DNA of 7,738 nucleotides from DAITMV01 sp036834985 (lineage in GTDB: Bacteria; Pseudomonadota; Gammaproteobacteria; Burkholderiales; Burkholderiaceae_B). Shown in pieces: positions 1 through 5,478 of the stretch; the first letter of the stretch is position 1, and each line of letters begins with the position of its first letter. Position numbers and translations under genes: made by a program. The stretch is taken from positions 1 to 7,738 of the forward strand of contig DAITMV010000143.1 in assembly GCA_036834985.1 (NCBI GenBank), given 5' to 3'. The notes under the pieces were generated by a model. That model was not told where the DNA came from. It saw only the letters and a program-made list of their open reading frames with translations, and did not search any database.

Positions 1-379
1 CATCGAGGTGGGCATCAATCCACAGCAGCCCCAGCGAACTGCCTTGATGCAGGCTGCGGGCTACGCCTCGCCATGTCCCTAATGCGGTTGAATGATCACC
101 ACCCATCACAACCGGGGTGGCATAGGTATTGAGTGAACGCTCAACCTGCTCGGCGGTGCGTTCAGCCACATCCGCCAATGCTGTTTCTTTGGGGGTTTTG
201 ATCAGAGGTTCGATCTGAGGAAGCCAGGCTGCAGCCATGCCATCGGCCCTTAGCATGTCGGCTAACCCCGCTTGCATAAGACGGGCTGGGCCTTGTGCAA
301 CCTGCGGTGTTTTGCAGCCCAGGTTATTGGCCACGCCGATCAGGTGTATTGTTGGACTGCCGTATTGCAGGGTAGTCAT
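1..379 (-). CDS. Arginase-family ureohydrolase, N-terminal part (cut by left window edge)
   Basis: Reading the minus strand from the ATG at 379-377 gives 126 open codons that run off the left edge. The start is well supported by a GGAGG ribosome site (384-388 on the plus strand) four bases upstream. Seen: an N-terminal strand/loop LIGVANNLG (residues 13-21), a GP-x-x-L segment at 30-34, the metal-ligand motif GGDHS at 93-97 and WIDAHLD at 120-126. In the arginase/agmatinase family the His of GGDHS and the Asp-x-His-x-Asp of the second motif bind the two manganese ions that activate water. The ligands visible here are intact; the third metal motif and the substrate loop lie outside the window. 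The family cleaves a guanidino group to release urea (arginine to ornithine) or, in agmatinase and formimidoylglutamase, related products. The exact substrate cannot be fixed from this half, and arginase is favoured only by overall resemblance. It is divergent from queE and has no visible link to the lipopeptide operon. Confidence 0.88.
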   Translation of the reverse strand, partial: MTTLQYGSPTIHLIGVANNLGCKTPQVAQGPARLMQAGLADMLRADGMAAAWLPQIEPLIKTPKETALADVAERTAEQVERSLNTYATPVVMGGDHSTALGTWRGVARSLHQGSSLGLLWIDAHLD

Positions 380-560
380 AGCGCCTCCGCGATTGTTCCA
401 ACCATACACTATTGGACATGATTCGATAAAGGTCGTTCCGCTTTAATACATGGGTAAAACGCTTTCAATTGCATCGATCCCCGGATGTGATTACCTAGCG
501 AACGGGGTATCATTCCACTGCTTACTCTCTGTGCGTCCACCTGATGACGCGAAAGTTCCC

Positions 561-1193
561 GTGTATTCAGTCAAAGAAATATTTTTTACGCTGCAAGGCG
601 AAGGCGCGCAAAGCGGTCGGGCCGCCGTGTTTTGTCGATTTGCAGGTTGCAACCTGTGGTCGGGCCGAGAGCAGGATCGTGCCACCGCACAATGCCGATT
701 TTGCGATACCGATTTTGTGGGTGTGGATGGCTCGGGCGGCGGAAAATTTGCCTCCGCAGACGATCTGGCTCGCGCCATTGAGCAGCAGTGGCCCGCTCAC
801 AATCGAGGTCCTCGCTACGTGGTCATGACCGGGGGAGAGCCGCTGCTGCAACTGGACGCCCCACTGATTGCCGCGCTACACACCCGTGGCTTTGAAGTGG
901 CGGTAGAAACCAATGGCACCTTAGCCGCGCCGGACGGGATCGACTGGATTTGTGTCAGCCCCAAAGCCGGTAATCCTGTGGTGCAAACGCGTGGCGATGA
1001 ATTGAAAGTGGTTGTACCGCAGACAGGGCTGGATTTTCAGACCATGCAACGTTGGGACTTCAAACACTTTTTTGTCCAGCCGATGGACAATCTGCATACC
1101 CGCGACAATTTGTCCTGGGCCATCCAGTTTTGCATGAACAACGCCTTATGGCGTCTGTGCTTGCAAAGTCATAAACAAATCGGACTGCGCTGA
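561..1193 (+). CDS. queE: 7-carboxy-7-deazaguanine synthase QueE (radical SAM)
   Basis: QueE is a cytosolic radical-SAM enzyme that converts 6-carboxy-5,6,7,8-tetrahydropterin to 7-carboxy-7-deazaguanine, an early step to queuosine in tRNA. Seen with the GTG start at 561 (210 aa): YSVKEIFFTLQGEG near the N-terminus, the cluster-binding cysteines C30, C45 and C48, TGGEP at 90-94 (SAM binding), VETNG and VSPKAG farther on, and a C-terminal WRLCLQSHKQIGLR. The loop is CX14CX2C rather than the usual radical-SAM CX3CX2C; this variant is known from Burkholderia-type QueE. The frame is open back to an ATG at 450, but the 37 extra residues do not resemble the family, and the product from 561 has the usual length and starts just before the conserved YSVKE. 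Neither start has a convincing Shine-Dalgarno site. The 380-560 gap shared with the divergent arginase contains no promoter I would defend, although a TATCAT hexamer at 508-513 is a possible -10. The 3' end also carries possible activator sites for the next operon. Confidence 0.94.
   Translation: MYSVKEIFFTLQGEGAQSGRAAVFCRFAGCNLWSGREQDRATAQCRFCDTDFVGVDGSGGGKFASADDLARAIEQQWPAHNRGPRYVVMTGGEPLLQLDAPLIAALHTRGFEVAVETNGTLAAPDGIDWICVSPKAGNPVVQTRGDELKVVVPQTGLDFQTMQRWDFKHFFVQPMDNLHTRDNLSWAIQFCMNNALWRLCLQSHKQIGLR
1072..1115. promoter_or_regulatory. Candidate upstream activator site: clustered TTGTCC/GGACAA half-sites
   Basis: Within the 3' end of queE, TTGTCC (1072-1077) and GGACAA (1085-1090) form a perfect 6-bp inverted repeat with a 7-base spacer. 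Nineteen bases on, GACAA-T-TTGTC (1104-1114) is a perfect 11-bp palindrome whose right arm extends to TTGTCC (1110-1115). Their centres are about 193 and 165 bases upstream of the start expected from the sigma-54 promoter, which is a typical distance for bacterial enhancer-binding proteins. Against this, the bases also encode conserved QueE residues (FVQP, MDN, RDN), so part of the pattern may be coding constraint, and the same hexamer occurs singly elsewhere in the window. The activator is unknown. Confidence 0.3.
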
Positions 1194-1246
1194 CACCACC
1201 AACCACCCGAGACCCTCTCTTATGCCTTGAGTTGGTGCGTGCTTGG

Positions 1247-1263
1247 TTGGCACAAGAGTTGCA
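1247..1263 (+). promoter_or_regulatory. Sigma-54 (RpoN) -24/-12 promoter upstream of FAAL operon
   Basis: The sequence TTGGCACAAGAGTTGCA matches the RpoN consensus TTGGCAC-R-N4-TTGCW at every defined base. The GG of the -24 element (1249-1250) and the GC of the -12 element (1261-1262) have the required spacing, and the orientation points into the biosynthetic operon. With the C at 1262 as -12, transcription would start near 1274. Such promoters need an ATP-driven enhancer-binding protein, so the operon would be switched on by a dedicated signal. The ten core bases (TGGCAC plus TTGC at fixed spacing) are unlikely by chance in a short intergenic stretch. The call is by consensus only. Confidence 0.68.
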
Positions 1264-1264
1264 T

Positions 1265-1289
1265 TGCTTAACGTATTACCCGTTAAGCA
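1265..1289. repeat. Perfect inverted repeat over the predicted transcription start
   Basis: TGCTTAACG (1265-1273) and CGTTAAGCA (1281-1289) are perfect 9-bp arms around a 7-base centre. The repeat begins three bases after the -12 element and spans roughly -9 to +16 of the predicted transcript. It could be an operator for a repressor that blocks the promoter, or the stem of the queE transcript's 3' end; the latter is less likely because no U-run follows. As DNA it is a good dimer-binding site in size and symmetry. The regulator is unknown. Confidence 0.5.
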
Positions 1290-1310
1290 CTGTTTACATG
1301 AATGCTTATG

Positions 1311-1337
1311 GGGTGCCGACTTACAGATTCGGCGCCC
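1311..1337 (+). repeat. GC-rich hairpin in the operon leader
   Basis: GGGTGCCGA (1311-1319) pairs with TCGGCGCCC (1329-1337) as a 9-bp stem with one G-U pair and a 9-base loop. It lies about 40 bases into the predicted leader transcript. No U-tract follows, so it is not a standard terminator. It may stabilise or regulate the leader RNA. Confidence 0.4.
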
Positions 1338-1551
1338 ATCCCTACAAATAGCTAATTTCCTTTAGCTTGATTAAGAAAACTAACCTGTTTGAGTGGTTTT
1401 TCTGGGCCTTTTTACCCAGCCAATCACAGAACGGACTTCGACGTATCTCGTCCCTACAAAGCTGATTACATTGTCACAGGAGCGGTTGTTTACAACGCCG
1501 CACACCTGCGGACAAAGCAACTGTAAAAAAGTTGCACGCTATTGGGGGTCG

Positions 1552-3399
1552 ATGTTGAGCATTAAATCGGTAAACGGGTGCAGCGGGTTGGATCTGCACA
1601 AGCCTCTGGTCAGTTCAGGCGATCATGCAGAGCGTTTCACAACCATCGTTTCAATTCTTGCGCATCGAGGCTTACATCACGCCAATCAGCCTGCTTACTC
1701 TTTTTTAAATTCAGATCTGCAGGTTCATCAACACCTGAGCTACGGGATGCTGTGGTCAAAGGCATCGCATATCGCCCGCCAATTAATTGCACTCCAGGAA
1801 CAAGGTCAGCCAGTCTTGTTGGTGTTTGATGCAGGACTAGAATTTGTCGCTGCCTATATGGCTTGCCTGGTCGCAGGCATGGTCGCTGTTCCCGTGTGTT
1901 CACCCAGACATTCAGGCACCACACACAAGCTGCGAGCCATAGCGCAAGATTGCCATGCCTGCGTCCTGCTAAGCAGTGTCGATCTTTTACGCTGGATGCG
2001 TCAGCAGGCAACCGTCGACGATGTAATCACCCATTGTCAGCTGATTGAAGTTGATCTTGATCAGACCACCGCTGACGACTCACCGCAAGAGCCGTATGTA
2101 AGCGACATGGCCTACCGTCCAGACACTCTGGCCATGTTGCAGTACACCTCAGGTTCCACTGGTTTACCAAAGGGTGTGATGCTGCGTCATGCGCAGCTGA
2201 TGGCCAATTTAGAGGCCATTCGCAGCGTCATGCGGCCGCGTAGCGGCGATTGTGGTGTTATCTGGTTGCCCGCGCATCACGACATGGGGTTGATCGGCGG
2301 CATTTTGCAGCCGCTATTTAGTGGCCTGCATTTTTATCTGATGGCCCCATCGGCGTTCTTGCAAAGGCCTGTTCGATGGTTGCAAGCCATCAGCCTGTAC
2401 AAGGCAAGTATCACTGCCGCCCCCGATTTTGCATTTCAATTATGCACCGATCGCGTCTCCGAGGAGATCGTCGCTGCGTTGGATTTATCGTCTCTGGAGG
2501 TTGTATTTAACGGTGCTGAACCCATCCGCGCCGAAACGCTCCTGCGATTTGAAGATAAATTTTCAAGCGCAGGTTTTAAATCCTCAGCGTGGTTGCCATG
2601 TTATGGCCTGGCTGAAGCGACCTTAATGGTCAGCGGTTTAAAGCGCGGTAGCGGGCGAGTGATCAAACACGTTTCAAAAGATGCGCTGGCCGTCGGGGCC
2701 ATGTGTCAGGTGTGTCCGACACAGAACGATGCGATCACCCTGACCAGCGTGGGGTCTCCTGCGGGGGCTAATGCCGTCAAAATTGTGGATCCATTGACCT
2801 TATCAGCTTGTATGGAAGGTCAGGTCGGTGAGGTGTGGGTGAGTGGTCAAACCGTCGCCGCAGGGTATTGGCAGCAACAGGAGCAAACTGCGCAAACCTT
2901 TGTGGTGGACAGTGCGCCTTCGATGGGCAATTGCAATCTATCCGGGGACGCCATCTGGTTGCGTACCGGCGATTTAGGGACCCTGTACGACAAGCAATTA
3001 TGGATCACCGGTCGGCTCAAAGACTTGATCATCATTCGCGGTCAAAATCACTACCCACAGGATATCGAAAGTACGGTCAATCAACTGATCGTCAAGTCGG
3101 GAGGGCGTTGCAGCGTAGCATTTGCAGCCGTGATCGATGGGCAGGAAAGCCTCGTGGTTGTGGCCGAGGTACATCGGCACACACCCTCCCATACACTCGC
3201 TGTACTCGAGCTGGAGGTGCGCGCAGCGGTGTCCAAACAGCACCAGCTCATGTTGCACGAATTGTTTTTTGTAGCCCGGGGAACCCTTCCCAAAACAACC
3301 AGCGGCAAGTTGCAGCGGCAGTTAACACGCGCTCAGTGGCATAACCAACAGTTGGTGAATATCCGTTTTGTTCATCGCGTCGTATCCAATCGTCTATAA
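1552..3399 (+). CDS. Fatty acyl-AMP ligase (FAAL), lipoinitiation enzyme
   Basis: FAALs belong to the ANL adenylating superfamily; they turn a free fatty acid plus ATP into acyl-AMP and pass the chain to an acyl carrier protein rather than to CoA. Seen in the 615-aa product: the P-loop motif YTSGSTGLPKG (198-208), the FAAL hallmark LPAHHDMGLIGG (239-250), NGAEP (320-324), CYGLAEATL (350-358), RTGDLG (471-476), the hinge/C-terminal core GRLKDLIIIRGQNHYPQDIE (487-506) and, near the end, PKTTSGKLQR with the catalytic lysine at 586. All key motifs are intact and the length fits stand-alone FAALs. The frame is open to a GTG at 1393, but the extra 53 residues are unlike the family and lack a ribosome site; the ATG at 1552 follows GGGGG (1544-1548) at close spacing and leaves a short lead-in before the conserved RFTTIVSILAHRG. 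It is the first gene of the operon and ends 5 bases before the dehydrogenase. The partner carrier should be the ACP at 5191. Chain length cannot be read from sequence. Confidence 0.93.
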   Translation: MLSIKSVNGCSGLDLHKPLVSSGDHAERFTTIVSILAHRGLHHANQPAYSFLNSDLQVHQHLSYGMLWSKASHIARQLIALQEQGQPVLLVFDAGLEFVAAYMACLVAGMVAVPVCSPRHSGTTHKLRAIAQDCHACVLLSSVDLLRWMRQQATVDDVITHCQLIEVDLDQTTADDSPQEPYVSDMAYRPDTLAMLQYTSGSTGLPKGVMLRHAQLMANLEAIRSVMRPRSGDCGVIWLPAHHDMGLIGGILQPLFSGLHFYLMAPSAFLQRPVRWLQAISLYKASITAAPDFAFQLCTDRVSEEIVAALDLSSLEVVFNGAEPIRAETLLRFEDKFSSAGFKSSAWLPCYGLAEATLMVSGLKRGSGRVIKHVSKDALAVGAMCQVCPTQNDAITLTSVGSPAGANAVKIVDPLTLSACMEGQVGEVWVSGQTVAAGYWQQQEQTAQTFVVDSAPSMGNCNLSGDAIWLRTGDLGTLYDKQLWITGRLKDLIIIRGQNHYPQDIESTVNQLIVKSGGRCSVAFAAVIDGQESLVVVAEVHRHTPSHTLAVLELEVRAAVSKQHQLMLHELFFVARGTLPKTTSGKLQRQLTRAQWHNQQLVNIRFVHRVVSNRL

Positions 3400-3404
3400 G
3401 TCCT

Positions 3405-5174
3405 ATGACGATCAAGGCATTCACTGTTGCTCAGGCGCTTGATAGGTTGTTGGGCGATGAACGTCAGGATTCCTCTGTCTGGAGCCTCGCGGATGCACTG
3501 GCAGCAGACCGTAGCGCGCATTTTCCGGACGCGATTGTTCAGGCCCTGCACGATTTTGGTTTACCCCGGCACTACATCCCCTTGCAGCATGGAGGTCAAT
3601 TCGAGTCGGCAATGTCCTTGTTTGCGATCGCACAGGTTCTCGCGCGTCGAGATTTATCCCTGACGGTCCATATCAGTCCGATGATTTGGTCTGTCGTGGT
3701 CTGGCAAAGCGGCACCCTGGTGCAGCAACGTGCCATGGCATCCCATCTGCTCAAGGGGTGTTATCCGGCACTGGCTTATTCAGAACGACAACAGGGTGCT
3801 GATTTACTGAATAACAAAACCGTCATCGAACCAATTCACGGTGAGGAGGCGACAGCGCCCTCCTGGCGTTTGACCGGAGAGAAGTGGCCGATTAATCGCG
3901 CGACTCTGGGGCATAGCTGGATCGTTCTGACAACGCATCATGATTCAGCGCAGCATCCCGGTCGACAGACGCTTCTATGGCTTGACCGCAGCCAGACTTC
4001 GCCAGATCACTGGAGGCCACTCGAACGGGTTCTGACACATGGCCTGAAAGCCTGTGATATCAGCGGCATTGCCTTCTCGGACTTGCCAGTGGATCTGTCG
4101 CAGGTCGTCGGTCAGGTGGGTCAGGGATTGGTTCATGCCCTGTGTGGTTTGCAGTTTACGCGCACTGCGTGTGCTCCGTTGGCCAGCGGAGCGCTGGATG
4201 GTCTGCTGCGATGCGCCGTGAGTTATTTAAGTACACGTCAACTGTATCAGCAGCCCGCATTGCGTATCCCGGTCATCGCCCATGAGCTGGTTCAGGTGGC
4301 TCGCCTCTTGTTGTTGCAAGAGTCCACCCAATGGATTGCTGCCCGTGCGCTGCATGTATACCCGGAACGATTTTGTACTTGGTCGCTGCTGGTCAAAGTA
4401 CTGGCCGCACGATGCCTGGAGTCTGGCGGGCAATTACTGAAGGCGATGATGGGCGCGCGGTTTTATATGGCTTCCGCGCATGACCACGCACCGTTCGAGA
4501 AATTGCTTCGTGACAGCCAGGTGATTTCCGTCTTTGATGGCAGCTCTGCAGTATGCCTCGATGGATTGGCCGTCCAGTTTGAGGGTTTGTGGGATCGACA
4601 CCTTCAGGCTGTTCCGCTGACAGAGCTGCAGGCCCGATCGCTGTTCGCGATGGATGATCAATTGCCTGATTTGAACTGGTCCGCTTTCAGGGCCTGCGGT
4701 CGTCACTCTGATCCTGTGCTTGATGCCTGGCCCGTTCTTAAATCGGGATTGCTTATTCATGATCAGGAGGCTGGCAACCGATCAATTGCAGAGCAGGTCA
4801 TCGAGTCAATCCAGACCCGATTTGACCAGATTGGCTGCGCGTTGGCGCACCGGCAGGCTTGTCCTCCGATCCGTCAACCAGGCGTTGGCCACAAGTCGTG
4901 TGACATGAATTTGCTGGTACTTACGCAGCAGTACATCGAGTTGCACGCCAAGTTGTGTGTGATCGGTGCATGGGCGTTTAACCCCTCGGCAGACAACACG
5001 CTACGCCTTGACTTGAGTGATGTCTTAGCCTGTGTCGTAGATCTGTCCATTTGGCCGTTGGGCATGACTCCCAACCCACAGGGCAGCGACTCACAGATCG
5101 TTGATCGTTTGATGTCAATGACTCAAATGCGCCGAATGTTTTCCCAATTTGACTGGCCCTTGCCGTGTCAGTAA
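3405..5174 (+). CDS. Acyl-CoA dehydrogenase-like flavoprotein acting on the acyl-ACP (inferred)
   Basis: This 589-aa product has the acyl-CoA dehydrogenase fold order: an N-terminal helical part (about 1-120), a middle beta domain with LAYSERQQGADLL (123-135, matching the flavin/substrate segment of the family), LTGEKWPINRA (156-166) and a GQVGQGL turn (236-242), then a C-terminal helical domain with R-D at 369-370 and VFDGSSAV at 376-383. The last motif aligns with the Y-E-G-T segment that supplies the catalytic glutamate of medium-chain dehydrogenases; here the residue is Asp378. About 200 residues follow (390-589), far beyond the usual 380-aa length and somewhat like the extra C-terminal part of very-long-chain enzymes; I recognise no second catalytic motif in them. 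It sits between FAAL and ACP, so it probably desaturates the ACP-bound chain, as the FAAL-linked dehydrogenases of ramoplanin, enduracidin and friulimicin do. Translation probably depends on coupling: the ATG is 5 bases after the FAAL stop, with only a weak ribosome site. Confidence 0.88.
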   Translation: MTIKAFTVAQALDRLLGDERQDSSVWSLADALAADRSAHFPDAIVQALHDFGLPRHYIPLQHGGQFESAMSLFAIAQVLARRDLSLTVHISPMIWSVVVWQSGTLVQQRAMASHLLKGCYPALAYSERQQGADLLNNKTVIEPIHGEEATAPSWRLTGEKWPINRATLGHSWIVLTTHHDSAQHPGRQTLLWLDRSQTSPDHWRPLERVLTHGLKACDISGIAFSDLPVDLSQVVGQVGQGLVHALCGLQFTRTACAPLASGALDGLLRCAVSYLSTRQLYQQPALRIPVIAHELVQVARLLLLQESTQWIAARALHVYPERFCTWSLLVKVLAARCLESGGQLLKAMMGARFYMASAHDHAPFEKLLRDSQVISVFDGSSAVCLDGLAVQFEGLWDRHLQAVPLTELQARSLFAMDDQLPDLNWSAFRACGRHSDPVLDAWPVLKSGLLIHDQEAGNRSIAEQVIESIQTRFDQIGCALAHRQACPPIRQPGVGHKSCDMNLLVLTQQYIELHAKLCVIGAWAFNPSADNTLRLDLSDVLACVVDLSIWPLGMTPNPQGSDSQIVDRLMSMTQMRRMFSQFDWPLPCQ

Positions 5175-5176
5175 AC

Positions 5177-5181
5177 AGGAG
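5177..5181 (+). promoter_or_regulatory. Ribosome binding site of the ACP gene
   Basis: AGGAG lies nine bases before the ATG at 5191. It is the clearest Shine-Dalgarno site of the operon, which suits a carrier protein needed in excess over its enzymes. Confidence 0.7.
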
Positions 5182-5190
5182 TAATTCAAG

Positions 5191-5478
5191 ATGGATCTTC
5201 ATGACAGCAGTAACCATTCCATTCGTGATCTGGTCATCAGGCTATTGGCACGTGAATTAAAAATGAAGGCGGAAGACATCAATCTGACAGCCCCGCTGAT
5301 CGAAATGGGGTTGGACTCTATGTCTGCACTGATCATTGCAGGTGAGCTGGAAGACCGCTGGGGTATCCGCTTATCTACAACGCTGTTATGGGACTGTCCC
5401 ACGGCAGAGGCGCTGATTCTGCAATTACGCAATACCTTGCAACACAACGATTCCGTTCAGCAAAAACATGGATCCTAA
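5191..5478 (+). CDS. Stand-alone acyl carrier protein (FAAL partner)
   Basis: This 95-aa protein is a phosphopantetheine carrier. The attachment motif is EMGLDSM with the modified serine at residue 43, preceded by the usual helix I (LVIRLLARELKM, 14-25). The region after it, ELEDRWGIRLSTTLLWDCPT, resembles carriers that work with FAALs, in which a TLLWD-x-PT segment is common, rather than housekeeping AcpP. It should receive the acyl chain from the FAAL, hold it for the dehydrogenase and present it to the first condensation domain of the NRPS. A phosphopantetheinyl transferase must be encoded elsewhere. Its end overlaps the start of the NRPS gene by 11 bases, which suggests coupled translation. 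Confidence 0.93.
   Translation: MDLHDSSNHSIRDLVIRLLARELKMKAEDINLTAPLIEMGLDSMSALIIAGELEDRWGIRLSTTLLWDCPTAEALILQLRNTLQHNDSVQQKHGS

Larger units (their letters stand above)
1194..1551 (+). other. Promoter and leader region of the FAAL-NRPS operon
   Basis: These 358 bases between queE and the chosen FAAL start hold no recognisable gene. They contain the sigma-54 promoter, the inverted repeat over its start, and then a leader of about 280 bases with several small hairpins: 1311-1337, AGCTAA/TTAGCT at 1350-1355 and 1362-1367, and CTGGG/CCCAG at 1402-1406 and 1415-1419. There is also a 12-bp operator-like repeat GTTGT-TT-ACAAC at 1485-1496. None of the hairpins is followed by a clear U-run, so no intrinsic terminator is called after queE. 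One frame is open from about 1190 to a TAG at 1349-1351 and could encode a short peptide, but it lacks a good start and ribosome site. The FAAL frame itself is open back to a GTG at 1393; that stretch shows no family resemblance. Confidence 0.6.

Noticed and set aside
380..560. A preQ1-type riboswitch or clear divergent promoter between arginase and queE.
   Set aside because: No preQ1 aptamer pattern is visible, and the possible -10/-35 pairs on both strands are weak.
1194..1310. A rho-independent terminator after queE.
   Set aside because: Inverted repeats exist, but none is followed by a run of T.
1320..1348. A sigma-70-like pair CTTACA-N17-TACAAA.
   Set aside because: Both hexamers match only 4 of 6 bases, and the -35 lies in a hairpin loop. 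The sigma-54 site just upstream is far stronger.
1393..1551. N-terminal extension of the FAAL frame from the GTG at 1393.
   Set aside because: No ribosome site precedes it, the 53 residues show no FAAL similarity, and the conserved fold begins well after the ATG at 1552.
2835..3344. A 169-codon open frame inside the FAAL gene.
   Set aside because: It lies in another frame of a gene with clear family motifs and has no recognisable domain; it is a shadow frame.
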